Source: an uncultured Litoreibacter sp. (lineage in GTDB: Bacteria > Pseudomonadota > Alphaproteobacteria > Rhodobacterales > Rhodobacteraceae). Taken from it: DNA of 64,000 bases. Made by a program: the position numbers and the translations under genes. Of the stretch, positions 18,401-26,904 are shown in pieces. Positions within the stretch are counted from its first letter, which is position 1; each line of letters begins with the position of its first letter. The stretch spans positions 310,001-374,000 of the forward strand of contig CANMWQ010000001.1 of the NCBI GenBank assembly GCA_947501685.1. The letters run 5' to 3'. Under the pieces are notes generated by a model that saw only the letters and a program-made list of their open reading frames with translations, made no database searches and was not told the DNA's origin.

Positions 18401-18540
18401 GGCCCCCGCAAGGGGATGCCCTGTCGGCCCGGCAAAATCCGGGCAGAGGACAACGCCCTTCACACGCGCCTCATCCCGAAAAGTGGGAACCGATTTTCGG
18501 ACAAGATGAGGCGGTTAAAGTAAAGAAGGAGATCAGCGTA
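18401..18540 (+). promoter_or_regulatory. Structured 5' leader of rpsD with three hairpins
   Basis: Three consecutive inverted repeats: CCCC-GCAA-GGGG at 18404-18415 (GNRA-type loop, extendable by flanking GGC/GCC), GCCCGG-CCGGGC at 18427-18444, and a two-tier hairpin at 18467-18513 with outer stem CGCCTCATC/GATGAGGCG and inner stem CCGAAAA/TTTTCGG (18476-18500). The last ends 27 bases before the start, and AAGGAG follows as Shine-Dalgarno. It may be a site for autogenous control by S4, or the third hairpin may be a copy of a widespread alphaproteobacterial palindromic repeat. Confidence 0.6.
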
Positions 18541-19160
18541 TGACTAAACGTACCGCTGCCAAATACAAAATTGACCGCCGGATGGGCGAAAATATCTGGG
18601 GTCGTCCTAAATCCCCAGTCAATCGTCGTGAATATGGCCCCGGCCAGCACGGTCAGCGCCGCAAGGGCAAACTGTCTGATTTCGGTCTGCAGCTGCGCGC
18701 CAAGCAAAAGCTGAAAGGCTATTACGGCGACCTGACCGAGAAGCAGTTCAAGCGCATCTACACAGAGGCCGCCCGTGTCAAAGGCGACACCGGTGAAAAC
18801 CTGATCGGCCTGCTGGAGCGCCGTCTGGACGCCGTCGTCTACCGTGCCAAGTTCGTGTCGACCGTTTTTGCGGCCCGTCAATTCGTCAACCACGGCCATG
18901 TCCGGGTGAACGGCAAAAAGGTCAACATCCCCTCCTACCGCGTCAAAGAAGGCGACGTGATCGAGGTGCGTGACCGGTCCAAGCAAAACGTGGCCCTGCT
19001 CGAAGCCGTGCAACTGCCTGAGCGCGACGTGCCTGAGTATATCGAGGCCGATCATTCCAAAATGACAGCGACCTTCGTGCGCACTCCGGGCCTTGGCGAT
19101 GTGCCATACCCGGTCATGATGGAACCAAACCTCGTGATCGAATATTACGCTCAGAACTAA
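18541..19160 (+). CDS. rpsD: 30S ribosomal protein S4
   Basis: 206 residues. It binds 16S rRNA early in 30S assembly. The N-terminus ([20 protein letters not shown]) and the [22 protein letters not shown] segment are the alphaproteobacterial form without the zinc-binding cysteines found in some S4 proteins. The S4 RNA-binding domain occupies about residues 95-160 ([30 protein letters not shown]). Full length. The gene stands alone with its own promoter, long leader and terminator, not inside a ribosomal protein operon. Confidence 0.98.
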
Positions 19161-19194
19161 TCTTCGCTGAGTTTATTCAGATTTTGTGATGAAA

Positions 19195-19218
19195 GGCCGC
19201 CCCATGGGCGGTCTTTTT
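19195..19218 (+). terminator. Rho-independent terminator of rpsD
   Basis: Stem GGCCGCCC (19195-19202) / GGGCGGTC (19206-19213) with one G-U pair and a 3-base loop, followed by TTTTT, 35 bases past the rpsD stop. Confidence 0.85.
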
Positions 19219-19378
19219 CCTATTGGGGGTCCTTCCCCAAAGTTACTTTGGACAATCCACGACAGCTATTTAGAAAGGCTGAGGGGGGCTTGATCCATCT
19301 GGGTGTGGGTCCTTCAAGAATTTGAGAGCAGAAAACGGGGCAGGGCGGCCAACCGCTCGCGCCGGGTAAGGCGAGTGA

Positions 19379-20773
19379 ATGAACAATAGGGGGCGCGGCC
19401 CATACTCTCGTGGTCCATCCTCTGGTGGTCCATCCTCTCGTGGCCAATCGTCAGACAGACCATCCGTGGGTGGTCGGCCTTCTGCTGACAAAACCGCGCC
19501 GGACACCGATTTCAGACGCAAGCTGGAAGCCGCACGCGCGCGCCGTATGAAAGTGCTGGCCGAGCGCGGCGAAACCATGCCCGCCTCCGGTCCCGCGACC
19601 AAAGCCACCGTCCCCCCGGCTGCCATGCGCAATCTGCGCAATGCCATTGGCCAGCCACCGACCGACGCTGACAATGATCCCGACCCCGAGCCTGCCGGCT
19701 CGAATTTTCTGGCACTGGCCTCGGACATTGAATTCCCCGAAATCGAGCTTCCGAAGCGTGCAACGCACCCCGTCCCATTCCCGCCCCCCGCCGAGATGGC
19801 CCCCGCGCCCCTGCCGCCCGCGGCCTATGCGACCCCTGCCGACAAGCCGGGCCTGTCCTTTTCTTTTGTCGCCCTGCTGCTGGCCGCCGCAGGCGTTGGT
19901 CTGACCCTTGATCGTGGCGAGAGAACTGACCCAAACGCAGCCCCCGTCATCGCCCTGACGCTGTCCCCATTGCCGGTGGAGGTCAGCCGTGCCGCGACCT
20001 CTCCGAGCTTTCTGATCTCGGAAAACTGGACCATGCCCGCGCATCGCGACCGGGTCGCAATGCCGCCCCTGACGGGCCGCGTCGATCTCGCCCCCGTCCC
20101 GTCGCTGGAGACCGCCTCAAACGAGGCCATCGGCGCGCTGACATCCGTGCAGAATGCCGTCGGCCTGCGCAACGCCGCCAACGCCCCCGCGATTGCCGCA
20201 CCCGCGCGGCCTGAGCTCACGCCTGATGCCGACCCCTTGCTAGACCTGGTAGCGCTGATCCAACCCGCCGCACCCGTGCTGCTGGACACCGAGCCTGACC
20301 AACTGACCACCCGGCGGCCCAAGACGGAGCGCCGCCCGCAGGCCCGTCCCGTCCTGTTGGCCGCCAGCCGCACGCCGCTGGTTCGCCCGCAGATTGACCT
20401 GACCATTCCGCCCGCGCAGCGGGTTGTGTTGAATGCCGGCCAATCCGGCACAACCGCCGCGCGCCCGCTCTTTGTGCATATCCCGAGTCGTGAAGAAGCC
20501 TCCGTGTTTGACGACGTGCTCGACGCCGTGCGCAGCAAGGTGACGCCCCATGTCGCAACCCGGCCGGTGGGGTTCAAAATCTCCTCCCCGCAGATCCGCT
20601 ATTATCACGACGAGGACCGCGACAGCGCCGCCGCCATCGCGCAGGCGCTGGGCGTGCGGCTGCACGATCTGACGGGCTTCCGCCCATCCCCGAAACGCGG
20701 GCTGATCGAGGTCTGGGTTCAGGGCACGAATGTGTCGCCCGTTGCGGCCACGCCGCGCCGCGCTGACCCCTGA
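19379..20773 (+). CDS. Pro/Ala-rich membrane-anchored protein of unknown function
   Basis: 464 residues, not assigned to a characterised family. Layout: a basic low-complexity N-terminus with 15-base tandem repeats (residues about 10-29), a charged helix (RRKLEAARARRMKVL), a Pro-rich segment, one membrane helix near residues 160-177 (SFVALLLAAAGVGLTL), then a long presumably periplasmic Ala/Pro-rich region and a C-terminal domain of about 65 residues containing ISSPQIRYYHDEDRDSAA and VRLHDLTGFRPSP. That end resembles the C-terminal domain of LytR/CpsA-associated and other envelope proteins, and similar Rhodobacterales proteins exist. AAGG precedes ATG 19379 at a good distance. Single transcription unit between rpsD and a convergent SDR. 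Confidence 0.75.
   Translation: MNNRGRGPYSRGPSSGGPSSRGQSSDRPSVGGRPSADKTAPDTDFRRKLEAARARRMKVLAERGETMPASGPATKATVPPAAMRNLRNAIGQPPTDADNDPDPEPAGSNFLALASDIEFPEIELPKRATHPVPFPPPAEMAPAPLPPAAYATPADKPGLSFSFVALLLAAAGVGLTLDRGERTDPNAAPVIALTLSPLPVEVSRAATSPSFLISENWTMPAHRDRVAMPPLTGRVDLAPVPSLETASNEAIGALTSVQNAVGLRNAANAPAIAAPARPELTPDADPLLDLVALIQPAAPVLLDTEPDQLTTRRPKTERRPQARPVLLAASRTPLVRPQIDLTIPPAQRVVLNAGQSGTTAARPLFVHIPSREEASVFDDVLDAVRSKVTPHVATRPVGFKISSPQIRYYHDEDRDSAAAIAQALGVRLHDLTGFRPSPKRGLIEVWVQGTNVSPVAATPRRADP
19406..19465 (+). repeat. Four 15-base tandem repeats inside a coding region
   Basis: Imperfect in-frame repeats at 19406-19420, 19421-19435, 19436-19450 and 19451-19465 encode SRGPS, SGGPS, SRGQS, SDRPS. 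The first three differ at only a few bases, and the fourth is more diverged. Such arrays can change copy number by slippage without breaking the frame. Confidence 0.7.
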
Positions 20774-20791
20774 GGCCAGACGCAAATACGC

Positions 20792-21565
20792 TCAGCCGGG
20801 CGCGGGCAGACCCAAAGCGGCGCGGCCTTCCGGTGTTTTCAGCGAAAAATCCTGCCCCAGCCACGCGTCCCCTCCGGGCCCGCACAGATAGGCCAGCCCG
20901 GCGGCAACCCATTTGGCAGGGATATGCACGTTTGGGTGCAATTCGCTGACCGGGTTGATGCCGCTTTGCTTGATCTGGACCTGCATGTCGGTGGCCACCG
21001 TGCCGGGCGACAGCCCCATCACGCGCAGCCCGTGCTCCGCCATCTCCTTATGCCCGCAGCGGGTCAGCGCCAGCACGGCGGCCTTGGCGGCGCAGTAATG
21101 GCTCCACCCCTCCAGCGCGCCGGTGGCAGCACCCGACGAGATGTTGATCACCGTGCCCGACCCCTGCGCCTGCATCACCGGCATGGCGGCGCGGTAGCCG
21201 TGATAAACGCCCTTGAGGTTCACGTCGATCATCAGCCCCCATTCCTCCGGGTCGCTGTCGGTGATCCGGGCAATCGGGTCGATCAGCCCGGCATTGTTGA
21301 TCAGAATATCGACGCTGCCAAAGGTGTCTTGCGCGATGTCCACCGCCGATGTGACGTCGTGAAACCATGCCACGTCGCAGCCCAGCGCCAGCGCCGAGCC
21401 GCCCGCCGCCACGATTTCGGATGCAATCCGCTCCACGTCGTCCTTGGACCGCGCCAGCAACACGACATTGGCACCTTCCTGGGCAAAATGGCGGGCGGTG
21501 GCCTCTCCAATACCACGGCTGGCACCCGTAATGAGCGCGGTCTTTTTCGCGAATGAAGTCATCAT
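20792..21565 (-). CDS. Short-chain dehydrogenase/reductase
   Basis: About 257 residues, classical SDR. ALITGASRGIGEATA binds the cofactor, INNAGLIDP follows near residue 85, and the catalytic residues lie in INISSGAATG (Ser) and SHYCAAKAAVLALTR (Tyr-x-x-x-Lys). LSPGTVATDM follows as usual. The Arg in VLLARSKDD favours NADP but is not decisive. Two adjacent ATG codons (21565 and 21562) follow AAGGGA, and I took the first; the frame is open further upstream to 21619. Convergent with the Pro-rich protein gene, with 18 bases between stops. Substrate unknown. Confidence 0.88.
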   Translation of the reverse strand: MMTSFAKKTALITGASRGIGEATARHFAQEGANVVLLARSKDDVERIASEIVAAGGSALALGCDVAWFHDVTSAVDIAQDTFGSVDILINNAGLIDPIARITDSDPEEWGLMIDVNLKGVYHGYRAAMPVMQAQGSGTVINISSGAATGALEGWSHYCAAKAAVLALTRCGHKEMAEHGLRVMGLSPGTVATDMQVQIKQSGINPVSELHPNVHIPAKWVAAGLAYLCGPGGDAWLGQDFSLKTPEGRAALGLPAPG

Positions 21566-21724
21566 GTCTGTCCCTTGGTCGTGTCTTTTCTCGGTTTGGC
21601 TACGGCGGACATAGGTCACGGCTGCACCCCGTCAACGCGTTCTGCTCACTTTTTTTGGCAGTTGTTTTTCGCGCCCATGCCAATAGCCCTCGCCATCGCG
21701 CGCCGTGAGGCGTAACGAGGGGGT

Positions 21725-22969
21725 ATGATCGGAGATCGCATCCCCACTTTGCCGCTTGCTGAAGCCCGCAAACTGCCCTTTCACCGCCAGCCGGTCTTTT
21801 TGCTGTTCCTGATGGCCTTCGCCATGCCCATCGCCTTTGCCACTTGGGCAGCACTGCTCAATAACTTCGTCATCGAGGCCGCAAACTTCACCGGCGTTGA
21901 GATCGGCTGGCTGCACACAATCCGCGAAATTCCGGGCTTTCTGGCGGTGGGCGTGATCTTCCTGATCATCTATATCCGCGAGCAGGTTTTGGGGCTGGTC
22001 TCGCTTATTTTGCTGGGCGGCGCGTCGGCGCTGACCGCCTATTTCCCCAGCTTCGGCGGCATTCTGGTGCTGACGTTGATCTCAAGCATCGGCTTTCACT
22101 ATTATGAAACCGTCAACCAGTCGCTGCAGCTGCAATGGATCGAGATCGACCGCGCGCCGCAGCTTCTGGGCTGGTTGACGGCGGCGGGATCTTTCGCCTC
22201 ACTCATCGCCTATGGCGCGCTGGTGCTGACATGGAAAACGCTCAACCTGAGCTACGAATTTGTCTATATGACGTCGGGCGGGATCACCGTGGCCATCGCC
22301 ATTTTTGCGCTGATCTATTTCCCGCAATTTGAGGCGCCCGAGCCGCAGATCAAGAAAATGGTGCTGCGCCGCCGCTACTGGCTCTACTACGCGCTGCAAT
22401 TTATCTCTGGCGCGCGGCGGCAAATTTTCATGGTCTTCGCGGCCTTCATGATGGTCGAGCATTTCAACTTCGAGGTCCACGAGGTCACCTCGCTGTTTTT
22501 GATCAACTACGTCGCCAACATGATCATCGCGCCTTTCATAGGCCGTGCCATCCACCGCTACGGCGAGCGCAACATGCTGGTCATCGAATATACCGGCCTC
22601 AGCCTCGTGTTTCTGGCCTATGGCGGCATCTATTATTTCGGCTGGGGCGTTATGGTGGGGGCAGCGCTTTACGTGATGAACCACATGTTTTTCTCCATGG
22701 CCTTTGCGATCAAGACCTATTTCCAGAAAATTGCCGACCCGGCCGACATCGCGCCCACCGCCGCCGTGGCCTTCACCATCAACCATATCGCGGCGGTGTT
22801 TTTGCCCGCCGTGCTGGGCTATCTGTGGATCGTCAGCCAGATCAGCGTCTTCGTGCTGGCCGCAGGCATGGCGCTGACCTCGCTGGTGCTGTCCATGCTG
22901 ATCCCGCGCCATCCTACAAAAGGCCGTGAGACGATCTTTTCCCGCGATATGGCGGCCCCTGCGGAGTAG
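21725..22969 (+). CDS. Major facilitator superfamily transporter
   Basis: 414 residues with about twelve hydrophobic segments split by a cytoplasmic loop around residues 205-225 (FPQFEAPEPQIKKMVLRRRYW). The MFS fold is inferred from this 6+6 pattern and the loop position; the canonical GxxxDRxGRR motif is not obvious after TM2, although IGRAIHRYGERNM after TM8 resembles its second-half copy. Substrate cannot be deduced. ATG 21725 is 1 base after GAGGGGGT. It is divergent from the SDR and followed by msrA after 54 bases. Confidence 0.82.
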   Translation: MIGDRIPTLPLAEARKLPFHRQPVFLLFLMAFAMPIAFATWAALLNNFVIEAANFTGVEIGWLHTIREIPGFLAVGVIFLIIYIREQVLGLVSLILLGGASALTAYFPSFGGILVLTLISSIGFHYYETVNQSLQLQWIEIDRAPQLLGWLTAAGSFASLIAYGALVLTWKTLNLSYEFVYMTSGGITVAIAIFALIYFPQFEAPEPQIKKMVLRRRYWLYYALQFISGARRQIFMVFAAFMMVEHFNFEVHEVTSLFLINYVANMIIAPFIGRAIHRYGERNMLVIEYTGLSLVFLAYGGIYYFGWGVMVGAALYVMNHMFFSMAFAIKTYFQKIADPADIAPTAAVAFTINHIAAVFLPAVLGYLWIVSQISVFVLAAGMALTSLVLSMLIPRHPTKGRETIFSRDMAAPAE

Positions 22970-23023
22970 CAATTTCGCGGGCACAGCCTATCTTGAGGAG
23001 AACCCCAGAGAAGGAGAGCCCGC

Positions 23024-23671
23024 ATGTTCGGATTTGCCCCCAAGAAAACCCAGATGGTCACGGCTGAAACAGCCCTGCCGGGCCGCGCCACCGCCATTCC
23101 CACCGCAGAGACCCATTTTCTAAATGGCCGCCCGCTCTCGCTGGACGTGCCCGAGGGCATGGCCGAGGCCATGTTCGGCATGGGCTGTTTCTGGGGCGTC
23201 GAGCGGATGTTCTGGGGGCTCGACGGCGTCTATTCCACCATGGTGGGCTACGCCGGCGGCTTCACCCCCAACGCCACCTACCAAGAGGTCTGCACCGGCC
23301 AAACCGGCCACAATGAAGTGGTCCGCGTGGTGTTCGACCCCGCCGTGATCTCCTATGAGGCGCTGTTGCAGGTGTTCTGGGAAGGCCACGACCCGACCCA
23401 AGGCATGCGCCAGGGCAATGACGCAGGCACGCAATACCGCTCTGGCATCTATGCCTATGATGCGGGTCAGAAGGCGGCGGCCCAAGCCTCCAAACAGGCC
23501 TTTGCGCCGCGCCTGAGCGCCGCAGGCTATGGCCCGATCACGACAGAAATCATCGACGCGCCGGAGTTCTTCTTTGCCGAGGACTACCACCAGCAATATC
23601 TGGCCAAAAACCCCAACGGCTATTGCGGCATCGGTGGCACCGGCGTGACCTGCCCCATTGGTGTGACCTAA
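23024..23671 (+). CDS. msrA: Peptide-methionine (S)-S-oxide reductase
   Basis: 215 residues. It reduces methionine-S-sulfoxide in proteins. The catalytic GCFWG has Cys55 ([12 protein letters not shown]), followed by VVGYAGG-like ([11 protein letters not shown]), [17 protein letters not shown], and [24 protein letters not shown] recycling cysteine lies in the C-terminal [14 protein letters not shown]. Length and motif order are normal for the E. coli-type MsrA. GAGAAGGAG precedes ATG 23024. No msrB is adjacent. Confidence 0.95.
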   Translation: MFGFAPKKTQMVTAETALPGRATAIPTAETHFLNGRPLSLDVPEGMAEAMFGMGCFWGVERMFWGLDGVYSTMVGYAGGFTPNATYQEVCTGQTGHNEVVRVVFDPAVISYEALLQVFWEGHDPTQGMRQGNDAGTQYRSGIYAYDAGQKAAAQASKQAFAPRLSAAGYGPITTEIIDAPEFFFAEDYHQQYLAKNPNGYCGIGGTGVTCPIGVT

Positions 23672-23706
23672 AGGGGCGTGCCTGACGGCCCGCGCATGAT
23701 ATTTTG

Positions 23707-23782
23707 ATTGGGGGCGCTGCCCCCAATGGAATGAGGGGCGCCACCCCTCAAACACCCCGGAGTATTTTTGAAGCAGTGATGG
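23707..23782 (+). repeat. Intergenic hairpins plus CCGGAGTATTTTT-type element (copy A)
   Basis: Two hairpins, ATTGGGGGC-GCT-GCCCCCAAT (23707-23727) and TGAGGGG-CCCCTCA (23732-23750), are followed by CCCCGGAGTATTTTTGAAGCAGTGATGG. The last part matches two other places in the window (40056-40090 and 44200-44227). It lies between msrA and prmA and could act as the msrA terminator. Similar sequences are, from memory, frequent between genes in Rhodobacterales. Confidence 0.65.
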
Positions 23783-23840
23783 AGTTGACGCCTCTCTGCC
23801 GCAGGCCTAGGGCAGGGGTAGATTTTCTGCGAGGTCTGAC

Positions 23841-24713
23841 ATGCCGACATTCACTGCCCTCACCACCCTGATGGGCGAGGCCCCAGCCAAAAAGCTGGGC
23901 GATGCGCTTGAGCTGATGGGCACGCCCCCCACCGGGGTCGGCGTGTTCGAGGTCGAGGACGGCTCCGGGCTTTGGGAGGTCGGCGGCTATTTCATCGACG
24001 CCCCCGACGAGATCGCGCTGGCGCTGTTGGCCGCTGCCCATCATGCGCGGCCCTTTGCGGTCTCCGAAGTGCCCGATCAGGACTGGGTCGCCCATGTGCG
24101 CCGCGAGCTGGCCCCCGTCGAGGCCGGGCGCTTCTTTGTTTATGGCAGCCATGACGCAGGCAGGCTGCCCGAGGACCGCATCTGCCTGCTGATCGAGGCG
24201 GCAATGGCCTTTGGCACCGGCCATCACGGCACCACGCAGGGCTGTTTGCTGGCCTTGGAGGATTACATCGCGGAAGGCGGGGTCTCGCAGCGCTGCGCCG
24301 ATATCGGCTGCGGCACGGCGGTGCTGGCCATGGCCGCGGCCGCCATCTGGGGCAATGCTGTCATCGCCAGCGATATCGACGCGGTCGCGGTGGAGGTGGC
24401 GGAGGCCAATCTGGCCGCCAACCGCATGACCGGCCAGGTCACCTGCATCGAGGCCGCCGGGTTCGACCACCCGCAGCTGCAACAGGCTGCACCTTATGAT
24501 CTGATTTTCGCCAATATTCTAAAGCCGCCGCTCTTGGCGCTGGCGCAGGACATGGCCAAAAACTGTGCGCCGCAAGGCACGATTATCCTGTCCGGCTTGC
24601 TGGTCGAGCAGGGCGCGGAGGTGCAGGCCGCCTATGAGGCAGTGGGGTTCTCGCTGTCGCAAAGACGTGACATTGGCGAATGGACTGCGCTTAGAATGGC
24701 TAAAACGACGTAA
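23841..24713 (+). CDS. prmA: Ribosomal protein L11 methyltransferase
   Basis: 290 residues. It trimethylates L11 on the large ribosomal subunit. The C-terminal half has the SAM-binding motif CADIGCGTAVLAMAAA, the acidic AxxSDIDAVAVEVAEAN, and the catalytic loop DLIFANILKPPLLALA (FANI replaces the NPPY-type motif, as usual in PrmA). AFGTGHHGTTQGCL precedes the SAM motif, a PrmA hallmark. The N-terminal substrate-recognition domain is present in the short alphaproteobacterial form. Confidence 0.92.
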   Translation: MPTFTALTTLMGEAPAKKLGDALELMGTPPTGVGVFEVEDGSGLWEVGGYFIDAPDEIALALLAAAHHARPFAVSEVPDQDWVAHVRRELAPVEAGRFFVYGSHDAGRLPEDRICLLIEAAMAFGTGHHGTTQGCLLALEDYIAEGGVSQRCADIGCGTAVLAMAAAAIWGNAVIASDIDAVAVEVAEANLAANRMTGQVTCIEAAGFDHPQLQQAAPYDLIFANILKPPLLALAQDMAKNCAPQGTIILSGLLVEQGAEVQAAYEAVGFSLSQRRDIGEWTALRMAKTT

Positions 24714-24781
24714 AAAATTAGCACAAGTTCAAAAAACCCCCTATAGACGGGGCAAGGCATTGTTTTTGCTTGGGGTTCACC

Positions 24782-25135
24782 GTGGCCGACGCCAACAAGG
24801 AAAGATTTGACCAGCGCCTCTCGGGGCTTGGGAAGAAGAACGATCCGACGCAGCGTATTGAAAAGCGCGTGCGAAAGGACGGTCTTGTGGTGCATGTGGC
24901 CACGCCGAAATCCAAAAGGCGCGGCCTGATCCCGGTCAAAGGCCTTCTGATTGCCGCCGCGCTGTTTGTGCTGCTCAAATCCTTCCTCTTCGCGGAACTC
25001 GGCGAGGCGGAGTATTTGGAACGGGTCGAAGGCCTCAAGCAAGGCGGGGCGGTGCAGGTCTCTGCGGCCTTCCTGCTGGACGCTGACCCGGTCACCCGGT
25101 CGGTGGCGTCATTCTTGAAAAACACGCTGCAATAG
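24782..25135 (+). CDS. Small single-pass membrane protein, unknown function
   Basis: About 117 residues. A basic cytoplasmic N-terminus (KNDPTQRIEKRVRKDG, TPKSKRRG) is followed by one transmembrane helix near residues 54-71 (GLLIAAALFVLLKSFLFAEL) and a short periplasmic tail ending in ASFLKNTLQ. No family recognised. GTG 24782 is the likely start, with GGGG about 6 bases upstream; a TTG four codons earlier overlaps that site and is the alternative. It lies 68 bases after prmA and ends in a shared terminator with the convergent DUF1127 gene. Confidence 0.65.
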   Translation: MADANKERFDQRLSGLGKKNDPTQRIEKRVRKDGLVVHVATPKSKRRGLIPVKGLLIAAALFVLLKSFLFAELGEAEYLERVEGLKQGGAVQVSAAFLLDADPVTRSVASFLKNTLQ

Positions 25136-25162
25136 CAGCCAGCCCTGAAAAAAGCCGCAAAA

Positions 25163-25195
25163 AAAGCCGCGCAGGGAGGAGACGCGGCTTTCTTG
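25163..25195. terminator. Bidirectional terminator
   Basis: Perfect 9-bp stem AAAGCCGCG (25163-25171) / CGCGGCTTT (25183-25191) with an 11-base loop. The A-rich side and TTTCTT side allow termination in both directions, for the small membrane protein (+) and the DUF1127 gene (-). Confidence 0.75.
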
Positions 25196-25220
25196 TGTAA
25201 CAGCTGCCCGAAGGCCCCGT

Positions 25221-25412
25221 TTACATATTGGCAATGTCGCCGCGGCTCAGGCCGATATCGTCCAGCTCACGGCTGCTCAGCGCGGTCAGCGCGTTGCGGG
25301 TCACGCGACGGTCGTTCCAGACCAGAGCCGCGCCGAACAGGCGGGTGATCAGGGTGGCTGGGTTGGTGCGGGCGCCCTCGGACAGGGCACGGGAAGTGTC
25401 AAAAACGGCCAT
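25221..25412 (-). CDS. DUF1127 domain small protein
   Basis: 63 residues. The C-terminal half carries the DUF1127 (YjiS-like) pattern: [30 protein letters not shown]. Arg-rich DUF1127 proteins in Rhodobacter and Agrobacterium are RNA-binding or linked to stress and phosphate/carbon regulation; one Rhodobacter member (CcaF1) affects processing of small RNAs. That role is established for relatives only. Shine-Dalgarno AGAAAGGAC lies before ATG 25412. The hairpin at 25163-25191 forms its 3' end, which could persist as a small RNA. Confidence 0.85.
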   Translation of the reverse strand: MAVFDTSRALSEGARTNPATLITRLFGAALVWNDRRVTRNALTALSSRELDDIGLSRGDIANM

Positions 25413-25747
25413 TTGGGCGTCCTTTCTTAAAGTGTCTATGTTTTAGGCGCTTTGCCTTGATGACTCGCATCTATGCCGCCCGTTGCCGTTCTGCAAACGC
25501 GTTTTCTGCATGCCGCCTATGCGTTTTCCGCATAGAGGAAGCCGCAGTTAAGCATCAGAAAACAAACGGCTTATCAAAACCATCCACAGGTCTGCTCACC
25601 TCCCCTAGCGTCACTCATGCTGCGATGCGGCAAAAGCGACGCCCCATATTATCCGTGCGACACGCTTCACTCCGACTTGGCAAATGTTCGCGTTTCGTGC
25701 TACCGCTTGGCGCAACAAGAGCAAACCAACAAGAACGGCAGGGCAGC
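25413..25747. promoter_or_regulatory. Divergent intergenic region between DUF1127 and ruvC
   Basis: 335 bases holding both promoters. Visible elements: TTCTGCA at 25489-25495 and 25504-25510 and TTCCGCA at 25526-25532, the last inside the inverted repeat CTATGCG (25517-25523) / CGCATAG (25529-25535); and GTTC-N7-GTGC at 25686-25700, one base from the alphaproteobacterial LexA box GTTC-N7-GTTC. No convincing gene lies in it. Confidence 0.45.
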
Positions 25748-26254
25748 ATGCGCGTCATCGGAATTGACCCCGGACTTCGGAACATGGGCTGGGGGGTTAT
25801 TGATGTGGCCGGCAGCAAGGTCGTCCATGTCGCCAATGGGGTGTGCAAATCCACCGGCACTGATCTGGCCGCGCGGCTCTTGAGCCTGCATGCCCAGCTC
25901 ACGGATGTGATCTTCACCCACAACCCGCAAGCCGCCGCCGTGGAACAGACTTTCGTGAACCGCGACGGCGCAGGCACGCTCAAGCTGGGTCAGGCCCGCG
26001 GCATCGCCATGCTGGTGCCCGCGCAAGCGGGTCTGAATGTTGGCGAATACGCCCCCAACGCGGTCAAGAAAACGGTTGTGGGCGTGGGCCATGCCGACAA
26101 AACCCAGGTCGATCACATGGTCCGCATGCAACTGCCCGGCGTTCAGATCGCAGGGCCAGACGCCGCCGACGCGCTGGCGATTGCGCTGTGTCACGCATGG
26201 CATGGCCGCGCCGCCGGGCGGCTGGACGCGGCCCTTCAAAAGGCAGGCGCATGA
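25748..26254 (+). CDS. ruvC: Holliday junction resolvase RuvC
   Basis: 168 residues. It cleaves Holliday junctions during recombinational repair. The RNase-H-like fold is marked by [19 protein letters not shown] with catalytic Asp7, [24 protein letters not shown] (catalytic Glu), and the C-terminal [17 protein letters not shown] (two catalytic Asp). The frame is open nearly 300 bases upstream, but ATG 25748 fits the family exactly and is preceded by GGCAGC. The stop overlaps the ruvA start by 4 bases. Confidence 0.96.
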   Translation: MRVIGIDPGLRNMGWGVIDVAGSKVVHVANGVCKSTGTDLAARLLSLHAQLTDVIFTHNPQAAAVEQTFVNRDGAGTLKLGQARGIAMLVPAQAGLNVGEYAPNAVKKTVVGVGHADKTQVDHMVRMQLPGVQIAGPDAADALAIALCHAWHGRAAGRLDAALQKAGA

Positions 26255-26886
26255 TTGGCAAACTCACCGGGCGGCTTGAACACCGCAGCACCGACCACGT
26301 CATGATCGACGTGGGCGGCATCGGCTATCTGGTCTATTGCAACGAGCGCACGCTCGCCTCCCTGCCGCCCGTGGGCGAAACCGTAGCACTCTATACCGAC
26401 CTTCTGGTCCGGGAGGACCTGTTGCAGCTTTTCGGTTTCACCACGATGCTTGAGAAAGAATGGCACAAGCTGCTCATGGGCGTGCAGGGGATCGGGGCTA
26501 AGGCCTCCATGGCGATCTTGGGCGCGCTTGGCCCCGACGGCGTGTCGCGCGCCATCACTTTGGGCGACTGGAACGCCATCAAAGCCGCCAAAGGGGTGGG
26601 ACCCAAAACCGCGCAGAAAGTGGTGATCGAGCTGAAAGACAAGGCCCCCGGCATCATGGCGATGGGCGGCACGCTCTCGCAGGCCACCGGCGACGCCGAG
26701 GCGCAGGTGATCGAGCCCATCTCTGGCGCGGACGGGGCGGCGCAGGCTGAAGCCCTCTCCGCGCTTGTCAATCTCGGCTACGCCCATGGCGACGCGGCCT
26801 CCGCCGTGGCGCAAGCATCGGATACGGAAACCGAAACGCCCAGCCTCATCCGCGCCGCGTTGAAGTTGCTGGCCCCGAAAGACTGA
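26251..26886 (+). CDS. ruvA: Holliday junction branch migration protein RuvA
   Basis: 211 residues. It forms the tetramer that holds the Holliday junction and loads RuvB. The N-terminal OB domain ([23 protein letters not shown]) is followed by tandem helix-hairpin-helix motifs ([34 protein letters not shown]) and a C-terminal domain III ([21 protein letters not shown]) that contacts RuvB. Start ATG 26251 overlaps the ruvC stop; ruvB follows after 18 bases. Confidence 0.96.
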   Translation: MIGKLTGRLEHRSTDHVMIDVGGIGYLVYCNERTLASLPPVGETVALYTDLLVREDLLQLFGFTTMLEKEWHKLLMGVQGIGAKASMAILGALGPDGVSRAITLGDWNAIKAAKGVGPKTAQKVVIELKDKAPGIMAMGGTLSQATGDAEAQVIEPISGADGAAQAEALSALVNLGYAHGDAASAVAQASDTETETPSLIRAALKLLAPKD

Positions 26887-26904
26887 TCGGGCCATATTGA
26901 CCCC

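Noticed and set aside
23707-23750. Hairpins after msrA as a riboswitch or CRISPR remnant
   Set aside because: Simple stem-loops followed by a T-run; they fit a terminator or repeat element, with no regular spacers.
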